The notes beneath the pieces were generated by a model that saw only the letters and a program-made list of their open reading frames with translations, searched no databases and was not told the origin of the DNA. From contig JALHMS010000008.1 in the NCBI GenBank assembly GCA_022843925.1, positions 62,001-126,000 of the forward strand: a stretch of 64,000 nucleotides of DNA, in the 5' to 3' direction. The DNA is from Burkholderiales bacterium (GTDB lineage: Bacteria; Pseudomonadota; Gammaproteobacteria; Burkholderiales; Ga0077523). Shown here in pieces: positions 7,340-15,626 of the stretch (within the stretch, counting starts at the first letter, position 1; each line of letters begins with the position of its first letter). Made by a program: the position numbers and the translations under genes.

Positions 7340-9652
7340 TCACCTCGAGAACGTGAGCACGTCATCGACCGGGCGGCGAAGAGCGCGGACGGAGGGGGCG
7401 TCCACACGGGCGAGCCGGAAGAGCAGGACATCCGCGTGACCTTCCGGTACGCCGGTCAGGGAGCGATACGCCGGTCGCAGGTCCAGAAGCCGTTTCGTCT
7501 CGGCAGTCGAAAGCCCCGCGCCACCGGCCTCCGCCCGCATGAACAGATAGGGCAGGGCGGCGAGCGGCTGGAAGGCGATGTCCAGAGCGGTTGCAGTGAG
7601 CCAGACGCGCTGGAGGGCGCGACCACCCTCGAAGAATGCCGCCGCGTCGTCGCCCGGGAAGGAAAGCGATCCGAAGGCCGACGAGCCCTTTGCGGCGCGA
7701 CGACCGAACGCCTCGAGATTGCCGCCCCCTCCGACATGACCGAGCAGTTCCATCACCCGCCAGCGGGCGGTGAGGCGCAGCGCAGCGAGATCCGTCGCGT
7801 CGAGTTCGAGCGTGCGCAGGTCGATCCCGTCTCGGGTGTGCAGGGCTTCGTCGGCGGACCAGCGCAATTCCGACATCAGTTCCGCGTGCAGGGTCCGGGA
7901 GAGAAACCGGATCCGGTCTCCGGCGCCCAGGATCTTCCCGAGCGCGTCCATGTCGGCATCCGCGTCGATGAGCCGCAGTGAGGCGCCTCGGGCATCGGCC
8001 GCTGCATCGAGGGCCGACGTCGCCGCCGGTGCCAGTGGATCGCGCCGGCCGAGCCGTCGATTCGTGCATCGTCGCAGGATCTGTTCGGCGAGGGGGTCTG
8101 GAGAGCGTGCGGGGGTGTCCCGGTCGAGATCGATGGCGCAGACGACGGACGCGTCCTCGCCGTCTGGAAACCTTCGCACCGATGCCACCAGTCCGATGGC
8201 CGTGGCGGCGAGGACGATGTTCTCGGCCATGGCGCCGAACGCGACCCAGGTGGCGCGGTGCGCATGGTCGAGCATCGAACCGCTTCGCTTCGGGTCCCGG
8301 CGACAGTGCAACGTCGTCCCGTCCCAGTCGAACAGCCATGGTTGCGCGTTCCCGCCGGAGGGCGCCGAGATTCCGTGTTCGACGAGAGACCGGACGAGAT
8401 CGCGCTGCGGGTCCGGTCGGTGTCGCCCGCGCGTCGCCGAGGTTCGGACGGGCGCGGGAGCGTCGGTCGGCGGCTCCACCGCCGCTGTCGGGTCGCAGAC
8501 GATGCGATCGAGATCGACGTAGTAGCGGCCCGATCCTCGGAACTCGTCCAAGGCGATGCGCCGCACCGTGTCGGTCACGACGGCCGCGCCGAGCGACACC
8601 GCGGAGGCGAGCTGCGGCCATGACCGGAGCGTCGTTCCGATCTCGACCGCCGATGCCGCCAGGCGCGGCGACACCGTGTCGATCCCCACGATGGCCATCG
8701 CGGTCTGCAGCTTCCGCGCAGGGGTCGCGTCCCGCAGGTCCGCGCCCGAGGTGTGCGCCGCCAGACCGTGGAAGATCGCCCGATCCGGCTCGAGGTCGAA
8801 ACGCTCGACATCGAGCATGCCGCGATCGCTGGTTTCCATCACGACCGGGATGCCGGCCTGCCTCGCCGCCTCCCGGACGAGCAGTTTCATCGGTATGTCG
8901 TCGCACTCCTCGACGATGACATCGGGCGGCGGCGCGGACAGGAATGTCGCGATGTTGCCGTCGCGCAGTCCGAGTGCCTCGACGCGGATGCGCAGGTACG
9001 GATCGATCTCCAGCATGGCCCGGGCGGTGAGCACCGCCTTGTTGATGCCGATGTCCGTCACGCTTGCCCGCAGGCGGTTCAGGTTCGACAAGGACAGGAC
9101 ATCGAAGTCCGCCAGCGCGAAGCTCCGGCCGATCCCTTCCATCGCGAGCGTCACCGCGGTGGCCTGTCCCACCGACAGGCCGACGATCGCGATGTGCAGT
9201 GCGCGAAGCCGGGCCTGTTCCGCGGCGGTGATCTTGTTTCGATTTCGCGCGAGCCTGAGTTCCGTGAACTCGTCCTCGGGGAGCAGATGGACGAGCTGGC
9301 GCCGCCAGGGATAGTGGACCCAGTTGCCGTAGCGTTCCGGCGGCACGCCGGCGAGGTGGGCTTGCACCGCCCGTTCGATTCCTGCGCCGTCCAGCGTCGG
9401 GGCCCGTGTCTCCATAAGTTCCGCGAGCTGTGCCATCAGGGTGTCGGTGCAGACGGACAGGCCATGACCCGCTTCCAGCAGCGCGGCCGTCATGGCCTCG
9501 GCCTCCGGTGTGCCGGCCGGGATGATCGAGACGCCCCAGCCGTGGGGATCGTCGTCCGCGAGTCGCGCGTCTCCCCGGGTCGAGGAGGGCAGGGTCTCCG
9601 GCGAAGCGCCCCGGGCATGGCGTTGAGGTGCAAGATCGTGAACTGACTGCAT
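7340..9652 (-). CDS. Rv1355c-type fusion: E1-like ThiF domain plus nitroreductase-like domain (770 aa)
   Basis: Two-domain enzyme. Residues about 130-390 are an E1/ThiF-like adenylation domain with a nucleotide loop GLSVGQA (158-164), the ADFDVLSLSNLNR motif (181-193) and VEECDD (248-252); the paired zinc CxxC motifs of ThiF/MoeB are absent. Residues about 415-765 are a nitroreductase-like flavin domain opening with GISAPSGGNAQPW. ThiF-nitroreductase fusions are known as the Rv1355c family, whose reaction is not established; ThiF enzymes adenylate C-termini or carboxylates. The tight coupling to a FeeM-like acyltransferase suggests a pathway that activates, oxidises or acylates an amino acid or small peptide; this is inference. 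The start ATG at 9652 has only a weak GGAAG upstream, and it diverges from rnpB. Confidence 0.82.
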   Translation of the reverse strand: MQSVHDLAPQRHARGASPETLPSSTRGDARLADDDPHGWGVSIIPAGTPEAEAMTAALLEAGHGLSVCTDTLMAQLAELMETRAPTLDGAGIERAVQAHLAGVPPERYGNWVHYPWRRQLVHLLPEDEFTELRLARNRNKITAAEQARLRALHIAIVGLSVGQATAVTLAMEGIGRSFALADFDVLSLSNLNRLRASVTDIGINKAVLTARAMLEIDPYLRIRVEALGLRDGNIATFLSAPPPDVIVEECDDIPMKLLVREAARQAGIPVVMETSDRGMLDVERFDLEPDRAIFHGLAAHTSGADLRDATPARKLQTAMAIVGIDTVSPRLAASAVEIGTTLRSWPQLASAVSLGAAVVTDTVRRIALDEFRGSGRYYVDLDRIVCDPTAAVEPPTDAPAPVRTSATRGRHRPDPQRDLVRSLVEHGISAPSGGNAQPWLFDWDGTTLHCRRDPKRSGSMLDHAHRATWVAFGAMAENIVLAATAIGLVASVRRFPDGEDASVVCAIDLDRDTPARSPDPLAEQILRRCTNRRLGRRDPLAPAATSALDAAADARGASLRLIDADADMDALGKILGAGDRIRFLSRTLHAELMSELRWSADEALHTRDGIDLRTLELDATDLAALRLTARWRVMELLGHVGGGGNLEAFGRRAAKGSSAFGSLSFPGDDAAAFFEGGRALQRVWLTATALDIAFQPLAALPYLFMRAEAGGAGLSTAETKRLLDLRPAYRSLTGVPEGHADVLLFRLARVDAPSVRALRRPVDDVLTFSR

Positions 9653-9786
9653 GAGCCGCTGCTTCCCATGTCGGTTGGTCCCCCGGGCGGGGCATGGGAA
9701 AAATGTAGGGGGGGTGCGGCTACGGATCGCTTACCGCTGCCGGATGGTCGCGGTCGTATCTGCTGGCTCACCCGAGCGGTCGCGCC

Positions 9787-9792
9787 CATAAT
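9787..9792 (+). promoter_or_regulatory. rnpB promoter -10 element
   Basis: CATAAT matches five of six bases of the sigma-70 -10 consensus and ends 8 bases before the predicted 5' end of RNase P RNA at 9801. The matching -35 region near 9764 (TGGCTC) is poor. Confidence 0.55.
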
Positions 9793-9800
9793 CCGCCCCG

Positions 9801-10269
9801 GCGAAGCAGGCCGGGCAGTCGCTGCGGGTTCGTCCCGCAGAGGAAAGTCCGGGCACCACAGGGCAGGATGCCGGCTAACGGCCGGGCGTCGCGAGGCGAC
9901 GGATCAGTGCAACAGAAAGTACACCGCCATCGACTGCTGACCGTTGCGACCCGCGCAAGCGGGTGGCTTCAGGTCACCTCGCGGAGGGCAGTTCTCCGAG
10001 CGGTCGGCGGCAAGGTTGAAAAAGTGCCGTGCGTCGATGGACGTGCGGACGGCGCGATGAGGCGCGTCGTCGGTAAGAGCGCACTACCCCGGCGGTGACG
10101 TCCGGGGTCGGCAAACCCCATCCGGTGCAAGACCAAATAGGGGGGCGATGGCGTGGCCCGCGCCGCTCCCGGGTAGGTTGCTAGAGGCCGCAGGCAACTG
10201 CGGTCCCAGAGGAATGACTGTCGCGGGGCGCAAGCGCCGAACAGAACCCGGCTTACAGGCCTGCTTCGC
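9801..10269 (+). ncRNA. rnpB: RNase P RNA (class A)
   Basis: Catalytic RNA of ribonuclease P, which removes 5' leaders from tRNA precursors. The ends pair perfectly as helix P1 (9801-9812 with 10258-10269). The universally conserved 5' segment AGGAAAGTCCGGGC begins at 9841, and the 3' partner AGAACCCGGCTTACAGGCC precedes the P1 3' strand. The core GGTAAGAGCGCAC and GCAAGACCAAATAG segments are also present. Total length of about 470 bases is larger than the E. coli RNA (377) but within reach of GC-rich forms with extended helices. It lies directly upstream of the dcw cluster, an arrangement seen in other betaproteobacteria. No T-rich terminator follows. Confidence 0.95.
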
Positions 10270-10628
10270 CAACTTCCTTCTCCACCTGCGACCTGTTCCC
10301 ACTGCGGATACCCGTGCGTCCGTGGCGTGAACTGCCCTGGGCGCCGATCGGAGTGCTCCGCGAATCCCGCTGCCGGCGCCGCGAGCATCCGCCAGGTGGG
10401 AATCCGCGCCGTGATCTGCCCGTGGCCAGGTCTTCCGGTGGGGGCGCGCCGCGATTTTTTCGCCAGGAGTGCCACTCGGCGCTCCATGCGGACCTGCCCC
10501 GAACTTGAGATTTCACCTTAAGTTCAGGGCGTGAATCCTTCAATCGATTGAATTCCCCTAGCTGTCCTGTGCGTGAAGACTCACGCATAAGTCTTTGTCA
10601 CGCCTAGAAATTCCCCTTTACCCGTCCC
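10270..10628. other. Intergenic region between rnpB and the dcw promoter
   Basis: No gene is supported here. The second half is clearly more AT-rich than the surroundings. It contains a perfect 14-base palindrome TTCAATCGATTGAA at 10539-10552 and a 7-bp hairpin TGCGTGA/TCACGCA at 10570-10587, either of which could be a regulator site or RNA structure. Short ORFs across it have no ribosome sites. Confidence 0.5.
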
Positions 10629-10657
10629 TTGACCCTGCCAATTCTTTCCAATAGAGT
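10629..10657 (+). promoter_or_regulatory. Sigma-70 promoter of the dcw cluster (Pmra)
   Basis: TTGACC at 10629-10634 and TAGAGT at 10652-10657 are separated by exactly 17 bases. The position, just upstream of mraZ and overlapping the first MraZ box, matches the mra promoter of other proteobacteria. Confidence 0.72.
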
Positions 10658-10681
10658 GGGAAAAAGTTGGCGAAAGTGGGT
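10656..10681 (+). promoter_or_regulatory. MraZ operator: three TGGG-type boxes at 10-base spacing
   Basis: GTGGG at 10656-10660, TTGG at 10667-10670 and GTGGG at 10676-10680 repeat with a 10-base period and A-rich spacers (AAAAA, CGAAA). MraZ is known to bind tandem TGGG(N) repeats separated by 5 bases in its own promoter, so this is the likely autoregulatory site. It starts at the -10 element, consistent with repression. Confidence 0.75.
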
Positions 10682-10719
10682 TTTTCTGTTTATTTCTGTG
10701 TCGGCGGGGTTATATCACG

Positions 10720-11196
10720 GTGTTCCAGGGCGCGGCACAACTCAGTCTCGATGCGAAGGGTCGGCTCGCCGTCCCCACGCGGCATCGCGACGGCCTGCAG
10801 CGCGGCTTCGGACCTGGTGATGGTCAGGAACAACAAGGCTCAAACGGTAAGTTGGTACTAACCGCGCATCCGCATCGTTGCCTGCTCTTGTATCCCGCCC
10901 CGGCCTGGGGGCCGATTCGCGACCGGATCATGGGGTTCTCGAGCTTCGACCCCCAGACCAGCCTGTGGAAGCGGCTCCTCGTGGGTTTTGCCGAGGAAGT
11001 GGATCTCGACAACAGCGGGCGGGTGCTGGTCTCGCCCGAGCTGCGGAAATTCGCTGGCATCGACAAGCAGGTGATGATGGTCGGTCAGGGTTCGCACTTC
11101 GAGGTCTGGAGCGTCGAGGCCTGGGAAGCGCAGCTCGCGCAGTTGGACCGGGGTGACGGCAAGCCGCCGCCCGGTTTGGAGAATTTCGCCCTGTGA
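10720..11196 (+). CDS. mraZ: Transcriptional regulator MraZ
   Basis: DNA-binding regulator of the dcw operon, made of two SpoVT/AbrB-like halves that assemble into a ring. First half: [17 protein letters not shown]; second half: [20 protein letters not shown] with [13 protein letters not shown]. The GTG at 10720 fits the family start (normally MFRG, here VFQG); there is no strong ribosome site, only GGGG 13 bases upstream. Compared with E. coli MraZ, the loop between TRHRD and CLLLYP is about 10 residues longer (contains [10 protein letters not shown]), an unusual insertion. Its operator lies at 10656-10681, and it overlaps rsmH by 4 bases. Confidence 0.93.
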   Translation: MFQGAAQLSLDAKGRLAVPTRHRDGLQRGFGPGDGQEQQGSNGKLVLTAHPHRCLLLYPAPAWGPIRDRIMGFSSFDPQTSLWKRLLVGFAEEVDLDNSGRVLVSPELRKFAGIDKQVMMVGQGSHFEVWSVEAWEAQLAQLDRGDGKPPPGLENFAL

Positions 11197-12146
11197 CCGA
11201 AGCGGCCCCGGCCGCCGGTGGCGGCGGGGCACGACCGCATCTGCCCGTGATGGGGGTGGAGGCGGTGGAAGCCCTGGCGGTACGACCGGACGGCGTCTAC
11301 GTGGACGGCACCTTCGGGCGCGGCGGGCACAGTCGGCTGATCCTGGATCGGCTCGGGCCGTCCGGCCGGCTGATCGCGATCGACCGTGATCCCGAAGCCG
11401 TGGCGGTCGCGGCGACGTGGAGCGATCCGCGATTCCGCTGCGTGCACGAGCGGCTCAGCCGGATCGGCATGGTGCTGGACGAATTGCAGGTGGCAGTCGC
11501 TGACGGGGTGTTGCTGGACGTGGGTGTGTCTTCACCCCAACTGGACGATGCGGCGCGGGGTTTCAGCTTCCGGCGCGACGGACCGCTCGACATGCGGATG
11601 GATCCGTCGAGCGGGGAGCCGGCGTCCGAATGGCTCGCGCGGGCATCGGAGAAGGACATTGCGGAGGTCATCTGGCGCTATGGCGAAGAACGGTTTGCTC
11701 AACAGATTGCAAGAGCGGTTGTTGCGGCTCGGTCCGGAGACGCTCTCCGGACGACACGGCAACTTGCCGCGCTCGTGGCAGCCGCTGTCCGTACGCGCGA
11801 GCCAGGCCAGGACCCGGCGACGCGCACCTTTCAAGCTCTACGGATTCACGTCAATCAGGAGCTTGAAGAGCTGGAAGTAGGGTTGGCCGCCGCGTGCGCG
11901 CGGCTTGGGGCAGGGGGGCGCCTGGTGGTGATCGCATTTCATTCGCTGGAGGACCGGATCGTGAAGCGCTTCATGCGTGATCGCGCCTCGTCGCCGTCCT
12001 TCCCTGCGCGCCTCCCGATCCGCGCCGCGGAGATCCCCGCCCCCGGGATGCGGCTGATCGGCAAGGCCGTCCGGGCCACGCCCGCCGAGATCGCCGCCAA
12101 CCCGCGCGCCCGCAGCGCGATCATGCGAGTGCTGGAGAAGCGATGA
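11193..12146 (+). CDS. rsmH: 16S rRNA m4C1402 methyltransferase
   Basis: S-adenosylmethionine-dependent N4-methyltransferase for C1402 of 16S rRNA (formerly MraW). Recognised from [13 protein letters not shown], the SAM loop [51 protein letters not shown] and [13 protein letters not shown]. The GTG at 11193 overlaps the mraZ stop (GTGA), indicating translational coupling. At 317 residues the length is normal. Like elsewhere it is the second gene of the dcw cluster, although its product acts on the ribosome. Confidence 0.96.
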   Translation: MTEAAPAAGGGGARPHLPVMGVEAVEALAVRPDGVYVDGTFGRGGHSRLILDRLGPSGRLIAIDRDPEAVAVAATWSDPRFRCVHERLSRIGMVLDELQVAVADGVLLDVGVSSPQLDDAARGFSFRRDGPLDMRMDPSSGEPASEWLARASEKDIAEVIWRYGEERFAQQIARAVVAARSGDALRTTRQLAALVAAAVRTREPGQDPATRTFQALRIHVNQELEELEVGLAAACARLGAGGRLVVIAFHSLEDRIVKRFMRDRASSPSFPARLPIRAAEIPAPGMRLIGKAVRATPAEIAANPRARSAIMRVLEKR

Positions 12147-12424
12147 TCCGCCTCGACCTCGTCCTGCTCGCCGTCGTGGTGCTCTGCGCACTCGGCACCG
12201 TCGCCGCCCAGCATCGCGCCCGCAGCCTCTTCGTGGAACTGCAGAAGGAGCAGGCCAGCGCCCGCATGCTCGACGAGGAATGGGGTCAGCTGCAGCTCGA
12301 ACAGAGCACCTGGGCGATGCACTCCCGCATCGAGAGCGTCGCGACTTCCCGGTTGCGCATGCGCGTGCCGCCGACGGAGCGCATCCAGATGATCCCGGCT
12401 TCGCCGCCGGTGGGGGCGCCGTGA
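12143..12424 (+). CDS. ftsL: Cell division protein FtsL
   Basis: Small bitopic membrane protein of the divisome; it forms the FtsQLB subcomplex that activates FtsWI. The 93 residues have an N-terminal membrane segment ([19 protein letters not shown]) followed by a periplasmic coiled coil ([20 protein letters not shown]) and end in a basic/Pro tail. The ATG at 12143 overlaps the rsmH stop, and its own TGA overlaps the ftsI GTG. Sequence conservation of FtsL is low, so the name rests on topology, size and position between rsmH and ftsI. Confidence 0.92.
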   Translation: MIRLDLVLLAVVVLCALGTVAAQHRARSLFVELQKEQASARMLDEEWGQLQLEQSTWAMHSRIESVATSRLRMRVPPTERIQMIPASPPVGAP

Positions 12425-14151
12425 ATCCCGCCCACCATCCGCTCCTGTCGCTCCGGCTGCCGGTCTGGCGCACGCGCTTCGTCCTCACCCTGCTGATCGC
12501 GAGCTTCGCCGGTCTTGCCGTGCGTGCGCTCTGGCTGCAGGGCATGCAGCGCGACTTCCTCCAGGCGAAGGGTGAGTCGCGCTACGGCCGCACGCTGGAA
12601 ATGTCGGCCCACCGCGGCATGATCACCGACCGCCACGGCGAACCCCTCGCCGTGTCGACCCCGGTGGAATCCGTGTGGGCCAGCCCGTCATCCACCGAGA
12701 TCCCCGCGGACAAGCGCGCCGCGCTGGCCAAGGCGCTCGGTCTCACGCTCGCCGAACTGGACCAGAAACTCGGCGCCCGAGACCGCGACTTCGTGTGGCT
12801 GAAGCGCCAGCTCACGCCCGAGAAGGCGCGGGACGTGATGCGTCTTGCCGTGCCCGGGGTGTTCGTCGACAAGGAATACCGCCGCTATTACCCGGCGGGG
12901 GACGTTGCCTCGCATCTCATCGGGTTCACCGATCTGGACGACCGCGGGCGCGAAGGCATCGAACTCGCCTTCCAGGAGCATCTCGCCGGCAAGACGGGCA
13001 GCCGCCGTGTGATCCGCGACCGGAAGGGGCGCGTCATCGAGGACGTCGAGGGCGTGCGCGCCCCGCGGCAGGGGCGCGACATCGCGCTCTCGATCGACCT
13101 GAAGCTGCAGTATCTCGCCTATCGCGAGCTGAAGAACGCCGTGGCGATGCATCGCGCGCGCGCCGGCAGCATCGTGGTGCTCGACGTGCGGACGGGCGAG
13201 GTGCTGGCGCTCGCGAACGTGCCCACGTACAACCCGAACAACCGCGCGCAGTACGACACCGAGCACGCGCGCAACCGGGCGCTCGTCGATCTCTTCGAAC
13301 CCGGTTCCACGCTGAAGCCCTTCACGGTCGCTGCGGCCCTGCAGGACGGGCTCGTGCGGCCCGACTCCGTCATCCAGACCGCCGGCGGCGCGCTCACCAT
13401 CGGATCCCGCACGATCCACGACGCGCACGCGGCCGGCAATCTCACCGTATCGCAGATCATCCAGAAGTCCTCCAATGTCGGCACGGCGCGCATGGCGCTT
13501 TCGATGGAGCCCAAGCGCATGTGGGAGGCGCTCTCCGCGGCCGGCTTCGGCACCGTCCCCCAGCTCGGATTTCCCGGCGAGGCCGGTGGCCGTCTGCGCG
13601 ACCATCGCACCTGGAAGCCCATCGAGCAGGCCACCATGAGCTACGGCCACGGCATCTCGGTGAGTCTCATGCAGCTTGCCCGTGCGTACACGGTGTTCTG
13701 CACCGATGGCGAGCTTCTGCCGCTCACGCTCGTGCGCCGCACCGAGCCGGTGGTCGGCGTGCCGGTCCTCGCGCCGGAGACCGCGCGCCAGCTCCGCGAG
13801 ATGCTGCAGCTCGTCACGCAGACCGGCGGGACGGCGCCGCGTGCCCAGGTCGTCGGCTACAGCGTCGGCGGCAAGACCGGCACCGCACACAAGCTCGTGA
13901 ACGGGCGCTATGCGCCGGACCGCTACGCGTCGTCGTTCATCGGTTTCGCTCCGGTGTCCGCCCCGCGTCTCATCGTCGCAGTGATGATCGACGAGCCGAG
14001 CGCAGGGCACCACTACGGCGGCACCGTGGCGGCGCCGGTGGTGTCGTCCGTGCTGTCCGGTGCGCTGCGGGTGCTCGCCGTGCCGCCCGACCTCCCGATC
14101 CCGCGCGTGCCGATGCCCGAAATGGTCGACGTGCCCGCGGAGGAGGTATGA
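12421..14151 (+). CDS. ftsI: Penicillin-binding protein 3, septal transpeptidase FtsI
   Basis: Class B penicillin-binding protein that cross-links septal peptidoglycan with FtsW. One N-terminal membrane segment (RTRFVLTLLIASFAGLAVRAL), a pedestal domain (MITDRHGEPLAVSTPVES), then the transpeptidase domain with catalytic Ser296 in GSTLKP, S350-S-N352 and K485-T-G. The GTG at 12421 overlaps the ftsL stop; the frame is open much further upstream but that part lies inside ftsL. 576 residues is normal. Ends overlapping murE by 4 bases. Confidence 0.96.
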   Translation: MNPAHHPLLSLRLPVWRTRFVLTLLIASFAGLAVRALWLQGMQRDFLQAKGESRYGRTLEMSAHRGMITDRHGEPLAVSTPVESVWASPSSTEIPADKRAALAKALGLTLAELDQKLGARDRDFVWLKRQLTPEKARDVMRLAVPGVFVDKEYRRYYPAGDVASHLIGFTDLDDRGREGIELAFQEHLAGKTGSRRVIRDRKGRVIEDVEGVRAPRQGRDIALSIDLKLQYLAYRELKNAVAMHRARAGSIVVLDVRTGEVLALANVPTYNPNNRAQYDTEHARNRALVDLFEPGSTLKPFTVAAALQDGLVRPDSVIQTAGGALTIGSRTIHDAHAAGNLTVSQIIQKSSNVGTARMALSMEPKRMWEALSAAGFGTVPQLGFPGEAGGRLRDHRTWKPIEQATMSYGHGISVSLMQLARAYTVFCTDGELLPLTLVRRTEPVVGVPVLAPETARQLREMLQLVTQTGGTAPRAQVVGYSVGGKTGTAHKLVNGRYAPDRYASSFIGFAPVSAPRLIVAVMIDEPSAGHHYGGTVAAPVVSSVLSGALRVLAVPPDLPIPRVPMPEMVDVPAEEV

Positions 14152-15626
14152 CCGTGCACGCCTTCGACCCCGCACTGCTCGCGACGCTGGGCGTTCCGGT
14201 CCGTCACGTCACCCAGGATTCCCGCAGCGTCGCGCCGGGCGATGTCTTCCTCGCGTTCCCCGGCGATCGCACGGACGGCCGCGCCCACATCGATCAGGCC
14301 GTGGCCCGCGGCGCGGCGGGCGTCCTCTGGGAGACCGACGGCTTCCGCTGGCCGGCGCACCTCGCTGTGCCCCAGCGCGGTGTGGGCGGTCTGCGGGGGC
14401 TCGCGCCGGCGATCGCGGCACACGTCTACGATGATCCATCCCGGTCGCTGTGGATCGCGGGCGTCACGGGGACGAACGGCAAGACCTCGTGCTCCCACTG
14501 GATCGCGCAGGCGCTCGGTCACAGCGGTCGACGCACTGCCGTCATCGGTACGCTGGGCAACGGATTCCCCGGCCAGCTGAAGCCCGCGACGCACACCACA
14601 CCCGATGCCGTCACGCTCCAGCGCGAACTCCGCGCGTTGTGCGACGCCGGCGCGGACGCGGTGGCGATGGAGGTGTCGTCCCACGCGCTCGACCAGGGGC
14701 GCGTGACGGGGGTGAAGTTCGACACCGCGCTCTTCACGAACCTCACGCGCGACCATCTCGACTACCACGGCGACATGGCTTCGTACGGCGCGGCGAAGGA
14801 GAAGCTCTTCACCTGGCCCGGACTCGGTCACGCCGTCATCAACCTCGACGACGAGTTCGGCCGCGGCCTGGCCGAGCGCATCGACGGCGCCGGCGTTCCG
14901 GTCCTGCGCTACGGCATCGGCCGCGGCGACATCGCAGCGCATCGCGTCGATCTCTCCACGCGCGGTCTGCAACTGGAGATCCGCACGCCGTGGGGCCCTG
15001 CCGAACTGCAGAGCCGCATGATCGGCGGCTTCAACGTGAGCAATCTGCTGGGCACGCTCGGCGTCCTGCTGACCTCCGGTGTGCCGCTCGCGCCCGCGGT
15101 GCAGGCGCTCGCCCGCATCGAACCGGTGCGCGGCCGCCTGGAGATGCTGCGCCTTCCGGGCCGGCCACTCGTCGTCGTGGATTACGCCCACACGCCGGAC
15201 GCGCTCGAGAAGGCGCTCGGGACGCTGCGCGAACTCGTCGGCCACGAACCCGGCGCGCGGCTGCTCTGCGTGTTCGGCTGCGGTGGCGACCGCGATCCCG
15301 GCAAGCGTCCGCTCATGGGTGAGGTCGCGACCCGCCTCGCCGATATCGCCATCGTCACCAGCGACAACCCGCGCTCGGAGGATCCGCGCGCCATCGTCGA
15401 TCAGATCGTGGCCGGTGCGCGTTCCAATCACCAGGTCGAGATCGATCGTGCCGACGCGATCCGGTCTGCACTGCATCTCGCGACGCCCGCCGACATCGTG
15501 CTGATCGCCGGCAAGGGTCATGAGACCACGCAGGAGATCGCCGGCCGCCGCCTCCCCTTCGACGATCTGCTGGTCGCGCGCGCCGTACTCGAATCGGACC
15601 ATGCCTCCGGAGCTGCGCATGTTTAG
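14148..15626 (+). CDS. murE: UDP-MurNAc-L-Ala-D-Glu:meso-diaminopimelate ligase MurE
   Basis: Cytoplasmic ATP-dependent ligase that adds the third residue to the peptidoglycan stem peptide. It has the substrate-binding opening VTQDSRSVAPGDVFLAFPG, the ATP loop VTGTNGKTS, THTTPDAVTLQREL, the DYAHTPDALEKAL region and the DNPRSEDP motif that marks meso-diaminopimelate specificity, as expected for a Gram-negative. The ATG at 14148 sits 1 base after AGGAGG-T, a very short spacing; the next in-frame choices would remove conserved sequence. 492 residues. Overlaps ftsI by 4 bases and murF by 8. Confidence 0.96.
   Translation: MTVHAFDPALLATLGVPVRHVTQDSRSVAPGDVFLAFPGDRTDGRAHIDQAVARGAAGVLWETDGFRWPAHLAVPQRGVGGLRGLAPAIAAHVYDDPSRSLWIAGVTGTNGKTSCSHWIAQALGHSGRRTAVIGTLGNGFPGQLKPATHTTPDAVTLQRELRALCDAGADAVAMEVSSHALDQGRVTGVKFDTALFTNLTRDHLDYHGDMASYGAAKEKLFTWPGLGHAVINLDDEFGRGLAERIDGAGVPVLRYGIGRGDIAAHRVDLSTRGLQLEIRTPWGPAELQSRMIGGFNVSNLLGTLGVLLTSGVPLAPAVQALARIEPVRGRLEMLRLPGRPLVVVDYAHTPDALEKALGTLRELVGHEPGARLLCVFGCGGDRDPGKRPLMGEVATRLADIAIVTSDNPRSEDPRAIVDQIVAGARSNHQVEIDRADAIRSALHLATPADIVLIAGKGHETTQEIAGRRLPFDDLLVARAVLESDHASGAAHV

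Noticed and set aside
12675-14147. Long open frame upstream of and in frame with murE
   Set aside because: Arg/Ala-rich shadow of ftsI; murE conservation begins at 14148.
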